From NCBI RefSeq assembly GCF_000222605.1, contig NZ_AFWF01000188.1:1-46881 (forward strand): a DNA stretch of 46,881 nt. Reading direction: 5' to 3'. How positions within the stretch are numbered: position 1 is the first letter of the stretch; each line of letters begins with the position of its first letter. The notes below the pieces were generated by a model that was not told the origin of the DNA, did not search any database, and saw only the letters and a program-made list of their open reading frames with translations. Of the stretch, positions 1-8,900 are shown piece by piece. The position numbers were made by a program, and so were the translations under genes. This stretch comes from Vibrio ichthyoenteri ATCC 700023. Its GTDB lineage: Bacteria; Pseudomonadota; Gammaproteobacteria; Enterobacterales; Vibrionaceae.

Positions 1-48
1 TTCTTAATGCCGTTTTGTTAAAAGCACTCATTGCAGTAATCGATAATA

Positions 49-80
49 AGCTCCCAATAGTGACTGACATATTGGGAGCT
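49..80. terminator. Possible intrinsic terminator hairpin
   Basis: A perfect 10-bp inverted repeat (AGCTCCCAAT / ATTGGGAGCT) with a 12-nt loop lies 39 bp beyond the stop of the minus-strand DUF2797 gene. There is no clear T-run on either side, so it may be a terminator for that gene, for a gene off the left edge, or for both. Confidence 0.4.
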
Positions 81-118
81 TGCGATCTATATCATGCGGT
101 TTTTATCATCAATAAAGC

Positions 119-949
119 TTAAGCTTCGTCGCTAACTTCAACTTCGTAAGAGGTGAATTTGCGCACGTTAATTACACCGCTATCAAAGATAAGGTATTGG
201 CCTTTAATCCCTTTTAACGTGCCGGTGACCACCGGATTTTTATCAAAATTGTGCGAGACAATCTTGGTTGGATGTTCTGTCACAGGGTAGGCGATAGGGG
301 TGATGCTTTCGCTGAGGATCTCCACCGCATCATCACCAAACTGCTGTTTAACCTCTGCAATCTTTTCTTCGATCAACGGTAGCAATTCGGCAAATTTTTC
401 TTCCAATGGCAGCGGTGACCCATCTTCTTTTAGTAGCGTGCGCCAATTCGTTTTATCGGCAATATGCTTAGCCAGTTCAATTTCAATTAAGCCGGAGATA
501 TAGCGGGTCTTTACTTTTAAGATTGGCAGACCTTGCGTTGCGCCTTGATCTATCCAACGGGTTGGAATCTGAGTGTGGCGAGTGATGCCGACCTTCAAGC
601 TCGAGGTATTGGAAAGATAAACATAATGGTCAACCATACAGTTCTCTTTACCCCATTGTGGTTCACGACAAGTCCCTTGTTCGTAATGGCAAGTTTCTGG
701 CTTCATGATGCACATGTCGCAACTCGCCAGCTTTTTCATACAAACAAAGCAGTGACCTTGAGAGTAGCTTTTCTTGGTTTTCTTACCACATGACTGACAA
801 AAAATATTGCCGGTGTGCGTCAGAGTAAGGGTTCGACCCATAAACGGCTTAAGGTCGACAAGTTGCTCACCAACGGGTAAATGGTAGTGAACTTCATTTT
901 CGATAGAGGCACGCATCTTTTTCAGCGTACCAACAGTGATTAAGGACAT
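119..949 (-). CDS. DUF2797 family zinc-ribbon-like protein
   Basis: This 276-aa cytoplasmic protein has an N-terminal cysteine-rich part with four short Cys motifs (CQSCGKK, CFVCMK, CDMC and single Cys residues, roughly residues 51-105), which suggests structural zinc binding. The rest is mixed alpha/beta and contains VGITR around residue 120 and a Glu-rich helix. The combination and length match the DUF2797 family of gammaproteobacteria, whose function I do not know. No signal peptide or membrane segment is visible. It is transcribed alone, divergently from the diguanylate cyclase gene, with about 275 bp of AT-rich sequence between them. A hairpin downstream may terminate it. The family call rests on recognition, not a search. 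Confidence 0.75.
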   Translation of the reverse strand: MSLITVGTLKKMRASIENEVHYHLPVGEQLVDLKPFMGRTLTLTHTGNIFCQSCGKKTKKSYSQGHCFVCMKKLASCDMCIMKPETCHYEQGTCREPQWGKENCMVDHYVYLSNTSSLKVGITRHTQIPTRWIDQGATQGLPILKVKTRYISGLIEIELAKHIADKTNWRTLLKEDGSPLPLEEKFAELLPLIEEKIAEVKQQFGDDAVEILSESITPIAYPVTEHPTKIVSHNFDKNPVVTGTLKGIKGQYLIFDSGVINVRKFTSYEVEVSDEA

Positions 950-1225
950 GACTTTGCTCTATATGTTTTTGTTATGGGGTGGAATCGTTGACCACGAATT
1001 TCACGACTATGCTAACAGAAATACCACATGTTTGCTTTTGCTATGCATTTCCATCTCGCAAAGTGTCACAACTTATCAGTGTGGCATGTTGTATGAACTG
1101 GCTCATAAATATTGTGGTACTTAGCGTTTTTTAGTTGTGTTGCATAGGTGAGTTGAGTAAATTTGCTCTCAAAAATAAGATTGATTTGCTATATCAACGT
1201 TGTTCAGTTTGATTGGGAAGTAAAA

Positions 1226-2536
1226 TTGAAAACAATTCATAAACTTATATTTGGCTTGTTCATCTTCACGATAATTGTCGTTGCATTGCATTGGCTTTAC
1301 GGTGAAAAAAAAATTTATCGCGTTAGCCCAAGTCAATATACTTACCTAGCAACCAATGATCAGTTACAGAAAGGTGCCTCTACCAGTTCGATTAGTCGAG
1401 AGGGTGACGAAGTTATTCTTGATTGCGAACTAAAAATAAGTGCCGATTATAAATGGCCATATTGTGGAATTTCGATCTTATACGATAAAGAAAACCCAAC
1501 CAAAGGTAAGGACCTTTCAGATTTCCATACGATCCGCTTAGATGTTGATTTTGTCGCTCTGGATGGTGATACCAACCCTGCGATGCGCGTCTATTTACGT
1601 AATTACAATCCCGCTTATTCACTGCCTGATAACGAATATACGTATAAATATAATGGTTTAGATTATCGCCAAGCCGATTATTCAAACGTTCTCGAAGTCC
1701 CACTGAGAAGTTTACAAGTATTAACGTGGTGGTTGGTGGATAACAAAATCCCGATCGAACATTCAGCACCAGAATTTAATAATGTTAACCGTATTGAGTT
1801 TGCAACGGGGTCAGGGACGCCAGTGGGCAAATATCAATTACGTATCCGCAGCATTGAGTTTATCGGCCATTATATTGATGGTGAGACGCTGATGTTAACA
1901 TTATTGTTAATTTGGGTTGGATTAGCGCTGATATTTAGTGCGACGCAAATACATCGTAAGCAACGCATTTTGAGTGAATCAGAAGCGCGTCGCCAACATT
2001 TAAAATTATTGAACCGCTCACTACGAGAAGAAAACACCCAGTTTGCTGAGTTAGCGCATCGTGATGCTTTAACTGGGGCGATGAATCGTCATTCTATTCG
2101 GAATTGGTTGGAGCAAGAGTATTACCCAGAGCGAGAGCTTAAAACTCAATTGACGGTAATTTATCTCGACATCGATTATTTCAAGCAAGTTAATGATGTT
2201 CATGGTCACAAAATGGGTGACGACATTTTGCGAGAGTTTGCCATCGTGGTGATGTCAGAACTGCGCGCCAGCGATCGATTTGTACGTTGGGGTGGCGAAG
2301 AGTTTGTGGTTTTCTGTCCGAACAGCACTTTACGCCATGCTTCAATTTTGGCCGAGCGCTTACGGCAAAAAATCGAATTGCATAAATGGATGCATGGTGA
2401 AGTACTGACTGCCAGCCTTGGTGTGGCGGAGTTAGGTCAAGAAACGGCCATTGATATGCTCACGCGAGCCGATGAAATGCTTTATCGAGCCAAGCGAAGC
2501 GGTCGCAACCGAGTTGAAATTGAGAATCAAGAATAA
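1226..2536 (+). CDS. Membrane-anchored diguanylate cyclase (GGDEF) with periplasmic sensor domain
   Basis: This protein makes cyclic di-GMP from two GTP. I chose a TTG start because GGGAAG lies 5 nt upstream and the product (436 aa) then begins with a clean membrane anchor (MKTIHKLIFGLFIF). A longer frame opens at an upstream TTG at 1163 with no ribosome site. Order: TM segment (about 5-25), a periplasmic region of about 190 residues rich in beta-strand-like, aromatic sequence, a second TM (about 222-240), a short coiled coil, then GGDEF. The active site is GGEEF (356-360). RASD (347-350) lies exactly five residues before it, the expected RxxD inhibitory site, so product inhibition is likely. 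The periplasmic region may be a jelly-roll carbohydrate-binding-like fold; that is a guess from pattern only. No EAL domain. A terminator follows immediately. Confidence 0.9.
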   Translation: MKTIHKLIFGLFIFTIIVVALHWLYGEKKIYRVSPSQYTYLATNDQLQKGASTSSISREGDEVILDCELKISADYKWPYCGISILYDKENPTKGKDLSDFHTIRLDVDFVALDGDTNPAMRVYLRNYNPAYSLPDNEYTYKYNGLDYRQADYSNVLEVPLRSLQVLTWWLVDNKIPIEHSAPEFNNVNRIEFATGSGTPVGKYQLRIRSIEFIGHYIDGETLMLTLLLIWVGLALIFSATQIHRKQRILSESEARRQHLKLLNRSLREENTQFAELAHRDALTGAMNRHSIRNWLEQEYYPERELKTQLTVIYLDIDYFKQVNDVHGHKMGDDILREFAIVVMSELRASDRFVRWGGEEFVVFCPNSTLRHASILAERLRQKIELHKWMHGEVLTASLGVAELGQETAIDMLTRADEMLYRAKRSGRNRVEIENQE

Positions 2537-2540
2537 AAAA

Positions 2541-2566
2541 ACGCCCCAGTGATGGGGCGTTTTTTG
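2541..2566. terminator. Bidirectional intrinsic terminator
   Basis: ACGCCCC / GGGGCGT stem with a 6-nt loop, an A-run on the left and a T-run on the right. It sits just after the diguanylate cyclase stop and can also serve the convergent minus-strand gene. Confidence 0.9.
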
Positions 2567-2599
2567 TTTGATAAGAGGTGGATATCGAGTAAGTCGAGA

Positions 2600-3466
2600 T
2601 TATGGTTGCTCTTGCTCTTGCTCTTGCTCTTGCTCTTGCTCTTGCTCTTGCTCTTGCTCTTGCTCTTGCTCTTGCTCTTGCTCTTGCTCTTGCTCTTGCT
2701 CTTGCTCTTGCTCTTGCTCTTGCTCTTGCTCTTGCTCTTGCTCTTGCTCTTGCTCTTGCTCTTGCTCTTGCTCTTGCTCCATTTGCGTCACAATCGGCTC
2801 TTTAGGGCCAAGAAACTTAGGTTTCTCTCCTGTGATGTAAAGATCAAGTACCGCTTTGGCGCGAGCAAATACTTCACGAAAACGGACTTTAAAGCCAAAG
2901 TGGGTCGATGGTCCTGCAACGGCAAAGCATTTCGCCTGAATATCGTGAAAATTAGCAATGAAGAGCGCGCGTTCACAATGGAATTTCTGCGTAATGATTA
3001 AGAAATTATCAGTATCAAAAATCTCTTTAGCGCGAACCACTGAGTCTAGCGTTCGAAATCCAGCATAATCAAGGTAGATATGTTCTTCAGGTATCTCTGC
3101 GCGTAATAAATCACGTTTCATCGTCCAAGGCTCGTTGTAAGAGCGGTGAGCGTTGTCGCCACTTAGCAGGAAATTCGTTACTTTGTCTTGCTGATAGAGA
3201 TCAATAGCGGCATTGATACGATTAAGGTAATACTCGTTGAGTACCTTACCGAGATATTTGCTGGTGCCGAGTACTACTGCGACATCGTAAGGAGCGACGT
3301 CATCAGCGGAAAAATAGAGTTGGTCTTGAGTTTGATAGCTGATCCAGCGATCAATGCCAAACAGCGCAACACCAAGTGCTATCGCCGATATTAGCGTAAA
3401 TTTTAACGCCTTAACTAACCACGGGGCGTGGATTTTATTCAAAATGGTATAAAAAATCTTGCGCAC
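2600..3466 (-). CDS. sanA: SanA/YdcF-like DUF218 membrane protein with (Glu-Gln)29 tail
   Basis: A 288-aa protein. The first about 228 residues look like SanA (ElyC/SanA/YdcF, DUF218 family): N-terminal TM anchor (about residues 18-40), then a periplasmic Rossmann-like domain with AVVLGTSKY, LLSGDNA and IITQKFHCERA motifs. SanA homologues are linked to envelope barrier function and vancomycin exclusion at high temperature. The C-terminus is unusual: after ...IVTQM come 29 perfect Glu-Gln dipeptides and a final Pro, encoded by a 174-bp perfect hexamer repeat. Start is GTG, overlapping the upstream DUF3392 stop as TAGTG, so the two are probably translationally coupled. The hexamer unit preserves frame, so copy-number change alters tail length and does not switch the gene on or off. 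Confidence 0.8.
   Translation of the reverse strand: MRKIFYTILNKIHAPWLVKALKFTLISAIALGVALFGIDRWISYQTQDQLYFSADDVAPYDVAVVLGTSKYLGKVLNEYYLNRINAAIDLYQQDKVTNFLLSGDNAHRSYNEPWTMKRDLLRAEIPEEHIYLDYAGFRTLDSVVRAKEIFDTDNFLIITQKFHCERALFIANFHDIQAKCFAVAGPSTHFGFKVRFREVFARAKAVLDLYITGEKPKFLGPKEPIVTQMEQEQEQEQEQEQEQEQEQEQEQEQEQEQEQEQEQEQEQEQEQEQEQEQEQEQEQEQEQP
2606..2779. repeat. Perfect hexanucleotide microsatellite, TTGCTC x 29
   Basis: 174 bp of uninterrupted 6-bp units (TTGCTC on +, GAGCAA on -) with no variant copy. On the minus strand it encodes the (EQ)29 tail of the SanA-like protein. Every unit keeps the same codons (GAG CAA), which points to recent slipped-strand expansion and not to selected protein sequence. 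Confidence 0.97.
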
Positions 3467-3789
3467 TAAATTTGTCTATTCCGTTGAGCCCAAAGACCTA
3501 TGACAATAAAACTTGCCATCACAATAGTAAACATTGTGCCATAAGGAAGCTGGCTTAATGTCTTGGTGAGGTAAGGTGTTGCTTTAACGATGATTAAGCC
3601 GTAACCAAACGCATTGATCAATATGAAGACTACGGTTCTTACGACAAAGTTCTGACTTCGGAGCAATTTTCGTAGGCTGGAATTGATCTCTCCACCAAAT
3701 ATAACCAATGAACAGGCAATCAGTGCTGTCGCTATCTCACTTAAGTAAGGTGCGAGGTATTGTCCGGCTGGGGCTAAAAATTCAAACAT
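3466..3789 (-). CDS. DUF3392 family small membrane protein
   Basis: A 107-aa integral membrane protein with three likely TM segments (about 15-33, 50-70, 82-100) and little soluble sequence. It matches in length and composition the DUF3392 family of Vibrio and Shewanella, of unknown function. Its stop TAG overlaps the GTG start of the SanA-like gene by one base (TAGTG), so the two form an operon and may act together at the inner membrane. It starts 63 bp past the maeA stop, with a terminator hairpin in the gap. Confidence 0.75.
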   Translation of the reverse strand: MFEFLAPAGQYLAPYLSEIATALIACSLVIFGGEINSSLRKLLRSQNFVVRTVVFILINAFGYGLIIVKATPYLTKTLSQLPYGTMFTIVMASFIVIGLWAQRNRQI

Positions 3790-3801
3790 GTCAATTCATC
3801 C

Positions 3802-3823
3802 AAAGCCCCTGTTTAGGGGCTTT
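3802..3823 (-). terminator. Intrinsic terminator downstream of maeA
   Basis: Perfect AAAGCCCC / GGGGCTTT stem with a 6-nt loop, 29 bp after the maeA stop and just before the next minus-strand gene. The tract after the stem is short on both strands, so read-through into the DUF3392-sanA pair is possible. Confidence 0.7.
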
Positions 3824-3852
3824 GTTTCTATTTGATGTTAACTAAGCGTAGT

Positions 3853-5541
3853 TTAGAACGCTGTGCGTTTGTAACGGCGGTACACTGGCTGCCAGAAGTA
3901 AGCTTCGATGGCCTCTTCAAGAGCTTCGTCAGTGATTTCCTGCGCGACACCTTGTTCGATTGCTTTTTTACCTACGGCGAAAGCAATTTTTTTCGATACA
4001 GAGTGGATCGCCTCTAGCGGTGGAAGCAGCGCACCTTGGCCGTTAATCGCCAGTGGTGAACAAGTCGCCAATGCACGGCTTGACTCTTGTAGCATTTCGT
4101 CTGTAACGCGACGTGCCGATACAGCCAGTACGCCTAAACCGATACCCGGGAAGATGTAGCTGTTGTTACATTGCGCGATAGGGTAGGTTTTACCATCGTG
4201 AACAACAGGATCGAAAGGGCTACCGGTTGCGACCAATGCTTCACCTTTGGTCCAGCGAATAATGTCATTAGGTGTTGCTTCAACACGGCTGGTAGGGTTT
4301 GACAATGGGAACACGATAGGACGTTCACAATGCTTATGCATTTCTTGGATAACGTCTTTGCTAAATAAGCCTGGCGCACCCGATACACCAATCAGTACGG
4401 TTGGTTTTGCGTTCGCCATCACATCAAGCAATGAGAAACCATTGCCTTCGTTTTCCCAACTCGCCGTGTTTTCTGTCGGCTGAACCAATTTTTGTTGGAA
4501 GTCGAGTAGATTCGGCATGCCTTCTTGCAGAAGACCCCAGCGGTCAACCATGTAAACTTGAGAGCGAGCTTGCGCATCAGAAATACCTTCTGACACCATT
4601 TGCGCGATAATTGCTTCTGCGATACCACAACCTGCTGAGCCTGCACCTAAGAAGGTAATGCGTTGATCAGCCAGTTTGCTACCTGCGGCTTTACACGCTG
4701 CCAGCAGAGAACCCACAGTTACCGCCGCGGTGCCTTGAATATCATCGTTAAAGCAGCAGATACGGTTTTTGTAGCGTTCAAGCAACGGCATTGCGTTTTT
4801 CTGCGCAAAATCTTCAAATTGAACCAAAGCTTCTGGCCAGCGGCGTTGCACTGCTTGAATAAATTCTTCTACAAATGCGTCGTAATCTGCACCGGTAATA
4901 CGAGGATGACGCCAGCCCATGTACATTGGGTCAGCAAGGCGTTGTGGGTTATTGGTACCCACATCAAGCACGATTGGTAGGGTGTAGGCAGGGCTGATGC
5001 CGCCACACGCAGTGTAGAGCGCCAATTTACCAATTGGAATGCCCATACCACCGATACCTTGGTCGCCAAGACCAAGAATACGCTCACCATCGGTTACTAC
5101 GATCACTTTTACGTTGTGGTTTGAAGCGTTGTTTAGGATGTCATCAATACGATCACGGTTCGCGTAGGAAACGAATAACCCACGGCCACGACGGTAGATA
5201 TTTGAGAAGTTTTCACATGCTGCACCCACCGTTGGGGTGTAGATGATTGGCATCATTTCAGAAATGTGGTTTTGAACTAAGCGGTAGAAAAGCGTTTCGT
5301 TAGTATCTTGAATATTACGCAGATAGATGTGCTTATCCATGTCATTTTCGAAACTGCGGTATTGTTGATACGCACGCTCCACCTGTTCTTGGATCGTTTC
5401 AGTCGTCTCTGGCAGGAGACCTTCTAAATTGAAGGAGATGCGTTCTTGCGCGCTAAACGCACTGCCTTTATTTAGCAGTGGAGTACTAAGAAGCGCAGGG
5501 CCTGCGAAAGGAATATAGAGTGGACGTTTGTCGTTATACAT
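3853..5541 (-). CDS. maeA: NAD-dependent malic enzyme
   Basis: Catalyses oxidative decarboxylation of L-malate to pyruvate and CO2 with NAD+, feeding gluconeogenic and anaplerotic balance in the cytoplasm. The 562-aa length matches E. coli MaeA (about 565). Visible signatures are the malic-enzyme N-terminal domain with IIYTPTVG, the catalytic region [14 protein letters not shown], the metal-binding segment [12 protein letters not shown], and a Rossmann dinucleotide loop [14 protein letters not shown] (about 310-323). The SNPTS motif is present near residue 420. No odd residues were noticed. It is a single gene with its own terminator, divergent from the helicase gene across about 197 bp. A small-enzyme (maeB-type) assignment is excluded by the absence of a phosphotransacetylase domain. 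Confidence 0.95.
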   Translation of the reverse strand: MYNDKRPLYIPFAGPALLSTPLLNKGSAFSAQERISFNLEGLLPETTETIQEQVERAYQQYRSFENDMDKHIYLRNIQDTNETLFYRLVQNHISEMMPIIYTPTVGAACENFSNIYRRGRGLFVSYANRDRIDDILNNASNHNVKVIVVTDGERILGLGDQGIGGMGIPIGKLALYTACGGISPAYTLPIVLDVGTNNPQRLADPMYMGWRHPRITGADYDAFVEEFIQAVQRRWPEALVQFEDFAQKNAMPLLERYKNRICCFNDDIQGTAAVTVGSLLAACKAAGSKLADQRITFLGAGSAGCGIAEAIIAQMVSEGISDAQARSQVYMVDRWGLLQEGMPNLLDFQQKLVQPTENTASWENEGNGFSLLDVMANAKPTVLIGVSGAPGLFSKDVIQEMHKHCERPIVFPLSNPTSRVEATPNDIIRWTKGEALVATGSPFDPVVHDGKTYPIAQCNNSYIFPGIGLGVLAVSARRVTDEMLQESSRALATCSPLAINGQGALLPPLEAIHSVSKKIAFAVGKKAIEQGVAQEITDEALEEAIEAYFWQPVYRRYKRTAF

Positions 5542-5738
5542 TGCGAACCTATTATCGGGTACGAGGAACAGTTGTGCGTATGTGCGATGCCAGTTAATAG
5601 TTATAACATGGTAATCAGTAAGCTATTGTAACTTGGCTTGCTAAGGTCGACAAGAAACACAATTCGAAGTGGGATCTTAATACCCTCTTATTGGCATTGT
5701 CGTTATAATCAGGCGTTTAATTCTCACAGTATGATGTT

Positions 5739-8084
5739 ATGACTTCATTACCAATCGACACCCTGCGCGAACAATTTTTAGCTCGGTTAGCTCAACATCA
5801 TTTGATCGTTGAGGCGGAAACCGGTTCGGGAAAGTCGACGCGGTTGCCATTATGGGCCAAAGAGCAAGGGCGCGTATTGGTGATAGAGCCACGTCGTATT
5901 GCTTGTACTTCGTTAGCGCAATATTTGGCTTTGCAACAACATCAACCGGTCGGTGAGTCTATTGGCTATGCGATAAAACTTGAAACACGTTTTAGTGAGT
6001 CAAGTGAAGTGGTGTTTGTGACTCCAGGTGTGGCGTTGCGTTGGTTCAGTGAAAATCAGCTAGCGGATTACGATATTGTTATCGTGGATGAGTTTCATGA
6101 ACGTCGCTGGGATAGTGATTTGCTGGTGGCGCTATTAAAAGCACATAACCACCATCGCTTGGTGATCACCTCAGCGACAATTGAAGGGGAGAAGCTTGCT
6201 CGGTATGTGTCGGCAGAACGTTTACAAGCGCAAGGACGTAACTTTCAAGTCAGTGTGCAATATCGTGCTAATGAATCACGTCAGTTACCCGATAGTCGCC
6301 ATTTAGAACAGCGCATTAAACAAGAAGTATTGCATGCCCTGCAATCATCTCACGGTGATATCTTAGTGTTTCTTCCGGGGCGTAAAGAGATCACGCAGTG
6401 CGTGCAAATGTTGCAAGGGATTGAAGGGGTGATGATTGCGCCGTTGCATGCGTCAGTTAATGATGAGCAACGTGAAATCGCGTTGAATGTTCAATCTCTT
6501 ACTAAGGTTGTGCTTGCAACCAATGTCGCAGAAACCTCGTTGACGATACCGAATATTGCGGTAGTGATTGACTCGGGACTGGAACGTCGTACTGAACAGC
6601 GCAATGGCCGTACGACGCTAAGCCTAAAGCATATCTCACAAGCCAGTGCTAAACAGCGTGCTGGCCGTGCTGGCCGCGTGATGGATGGTATTTGTATTCG
6701 CCTTTATGGTGAGCACGCAGCGCTTGCCTCCGTGACGCCACCAGAAATTCATCGTGAGTCATTAACGGAGGTGATGCTAGCCTCTGCGTGTTGTGATAAG
6801 CCGCTGACTTCTCTCATTTTTCTTGAACCGTTGCCAGACAAAACTGTGCAACAAGCGTCGCTGTTATTACAAGGTATGCAGGCGATTGATGAGCAGGGTA
6901 AAGCGACTGACCATGGGCGAAAAATGTATCCTTTACCGATTGATGCGCTATTGGCCGATCTGGTCACGCGTATGCCATCGAAAGCGCTCAAAGAGGCGAT
7001 GATAGATTACACTGCGGCACTTGCGACACCAGCAAAACTCTTTCGTATACAAGGTAATGAAGAGCAGTTGGAGCAACTCGCCCAACAAGAGCCGCTCGGC
7101 TGCGATGCTCAACTGGCCATGGGACTGATTCGTGGTTCGCAATACGCAGCGATCGAGGTGAATATTGAAGCATTAAATGAGGCCAGAGCTTTGGCTGAGC
7201 AAATGCGATCACTGTTTGAGCTTCCTCAATTGGAGGTGGCCTCCCGTTACCAACATCGCGATTTGGTGTTCGCGCTCGCGACATTGCATCCTGAACTGGT
7301 GTTTGTGCGCCGTGAGAAAAGGCGTGAAGCGCTGGCCAATGGCTCGATGGAGGTGGTGCTCGGTCGAGAAAGTCGTTTCAAAGGCCAATTCGAGGCCGCG
7401 ATTGTGTTAGACACGCACAGCTTGCCGGGGCGAGGTGTAAAACAAACGCTGACGCTCGCAACGCAAGTTCTGCCGCTTGAAATCAACGTACTGGCTGAAT
7501 TGGGTATCGGTGATTGGCAAGAGGGCGCTGTTGTGGTTGACCATGATCAAACCTACATCGAAATGGAATTGGTTTACGCTGGGCGTGTTGTGGCTAAGAG
7601 ACGTGAAGCGGCTAAAGGAATGTTGGCGATTATGCCAATGTTACAAGGCATCAAATCTGGAGAGTATCTGACAGGTTTTTACCCTAAACGCCAGCGGGAA
7701 ATTATGCATTGGCGTTTGTTTGTTGAGCTGGGCTTATCGGAAACCAATGACCATCGCGATATTAGCTTTGATAGTTGGTTTACTGAGCAGTTACAGTTGT
7801 TGGAACTTAGCGATATCGAAGAACTTGAACTCTTTAGTGAAGATGATTTTGCTTTTGAAGGTATTCCCGAGTGGCAATATGATGAGTTTGCCGAACGTTT
7901 TCCTTTTGAGCTTGCGCTGGGTAATCTCAATTTGACGGTTGAATATCATGCCTCGGCTAAGCTGGTTTACGTGATGTATCGTGATGGGTTGCGTAAAACA
8001 GATCCCAAACGCTGGGAGTTACCTCGTTGGCAAGGATGGCGTGTTAAATACAAAAAGGCGAGTCGAATCATTGATGTAAAGTAG
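5739..8084 (+). CDS. DEAH-box RNA helicase, HrpB-like
   Basis: A 781-aa ATP-dependent helicase. Motif I is ETGSGKST (about 28-35), motif II is DEFHER (about 117-122), motif III is SAT, motif V is NVAETSLTIP and motif VI is QRAGRAGR, all in order. This is the DExH HrpA/HrpB arrangement, with DEFHER typical of HrpB. After the helicase core a HA2-like region follows. The C-terminal third diverges from what I remember of E. coli HrpB (about 809 aa): the usual RYPKHxWP ending is replaced by ELPRWQGWRVKYKKASRI. It could therefore be a separate HrpB-like paralogue, so I give no symbol. Substrate RNA is unknown. It stands alone, divergent from maeA. Confidence 0.85.
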   Translation: MTSLPIDTLREQFLARLAQHHLIVEAETGSGKSTRLPLWAKEQGRVLVIEPRRIACTSLAQYLALQQHQPVGESIGYAIKLETRFSESSEVVFVTPGVALRWFSENQLADYDIVIVDEFHERRWDSDLLVALLKAHNHHRLVITSATIEGEKLARYVSAERLQAQGRNFQVSVQYRANESRQLPDSRHLEQRIKQEVLHALQSSHGDILVFLPGRKEITQCVQMLQGIEGVMIAPLHASVNDEQREIALNVQSLTKVVLATNVAETSLTIPNIAVVIDSGLERRTEQRNGRTTLSLKHISQASAKQRAGRAGRVMDGICIRLYGEHAALASVTPPEIHRESLTEVMLASACCDKPLTSLIFLEPLPDKTVQQASLLLQGMQAIDEQGKATDHGRKMYPLPIDALLADLVTRMPSKALKEAMIDYTAALATPAKLFRIQGNEEQLEQLAQQEPLGCDAQLAMGLIRGSQYAAIEVNIEALNEARALAEQMRSLFELPQLEVASRYQHRDLVFALATLHPELVFVRREKRREALANGSMEVVLGRESRFKGQFEAAIVLDTHSLPGRGVKQTLTLATQVLPLEINVLAELGIGDWQEGAVVVDHDQTYIEMELVYAGRVVAKRREAAKGMLAIMPMLQGIKSGEYLTGFYPKRQREIMHWRLFVELGLSETNDHRDISFDSWFTEQLQLLELSDIEELELFSEDDFAFEGIPEWQYDEFAERFPFELALGNLNLTVEYHASAKLVYVMYRDGLRKTDPKRWELPRWQGWRVKYKKASRIIDVK

Positions 8085-8308
8085 CATTGATTCGTGATGC
8101 ATTGATGATGATTAATTTTGGTAACTTAAATATTAAGCAACAGGTTTAATACGTCATCTACTTGTTCTTACTTTGTTATTGTATTGGTTTTTATATGCCA
8201 TTTCTGCTCGCAAAAAGGATATAAAAGACCATTGTTCTATATCCTATTGCTATATGCACGCAGTTAGTCGATATTGGTTTTATTGTGTTGCCAATATCGG
8301 GGGATGAT

Positions 8309-8686
8309 ATGGAACGTCAAGGCAAGGCATGTGTGGTATTTGACTATACCTCTTTTCTCGGCGCTTCGTGTAATAAGAAATGGACGTTTCTTGAAGCATT
8401 GAGCACCATCGCTCCAGTATTCAGTATTGCTTGGAAAGATACCGTCGAGCAGTCTCGTGATCCTGAAGATCGGTTATGGGAACAGGCTCTAAAGTCGCTT
8501 TCTGCTAGCCGTAGTGATGAGTCAAATATTGATACGCTTGTTAAAATTGCTAAAACAGAGGGTATAAGTGAACTTAAGTTAGTGATGCCGTACGAATTGG
8601 AACCGGATGTGATTGAACGGCTTCAGCGCAAATCTAACGTAAATATTCAAAATCTCGAACAAGACGAGTTCATGATTACTTTCTAA
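8309..8686 (+). CDS. Hypothetical 125-aa protein
   Basis: I do not recognise this family. The ATG at 8309 is preferred over an upstream in-frame GTG (8285) because GGGGG precedes it at good distance. The 125-aa product is soluble and shows alternating strand/helix pattern: CVVFDY near the start, a Trp-containing helix, an acidic stretch, then ISELKLVMPYEL and a strand-like end (FMITF). No signal peptide, TM or cysteine-pair motif is visible apart from isolated Cys. About 220 bp of AT-rich sequence upstream contains a weak inverted repeat (GGATATA/TATATCC, 8217-8244). A strong terminator follows, so it is a monocistronic gene. Confidence 0.7.
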   Translation: MERQGKACVVFDYTSFLGASCNKKWTFLEALSTIAPVFSIAWKDTVEQSRDPEDRLWEQALKSLSASRSDESNIDTLVKIAKTEGISELKLVMPYELEPDVIERLQRKSNVNIQNLEQDEFMITF

Positions 8687-8695
8687 TGATCTTAA

Positions 8696-8730
8696 AAAGG
8701 TTTAAGGCTATGGCTTTAGACCTTTTTTTT
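8696..8730 (+). terminator. Strong intrinsic terminator
   Basis: A 13-bp stem (8696-8708 with 8713-8725, including G-U pairs) with a TATG loop, followed by a T-run, 10 bp after the stop of the 125-aa gene. Confidence 0.9.
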
Positions 8731-8900
8731 GTCCGTAGCATTTCTTCCGATTAAACGTAATTCAGTGCTGTGGTAAAGGATTGGCCATTAGAATCGCGCT
8801 TATCCCACAGGTTCAGAGACTTAACTTGTCGTTTTCAGGTTTGATAACTACGATTATTTTTGATCGTAAATAATGGACTATGACGACTAAAGGTGAGCCA

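Noticed and set aside
936-1124. 62-aa plus-strand frame between DUF2797 and the cyclase
   Set aside because: No ribosome site, cysteine-rich random composition, overlaps the end of the minus-strand gene start.
2606-2779. Possible CRISPR-like array
   Set aside because: Units are 6 bp with no spacers; it is a simple tandem microsatellite.
2549-3001. Plus-strand poly-Leu (also Cys-Ser and Ala-Leu) reading frames
   Set aside because: They are shadows of the TTGCTC repeat; the minus-strand frame has a full recognisable SanA-like domain.
8217-8244. GGATATA/TATATCC inverted repeat as a terminator
   Set aside because: Stem of 7 A/T-rich pairs with a 14-nt loop and no T-run; too weak to call.
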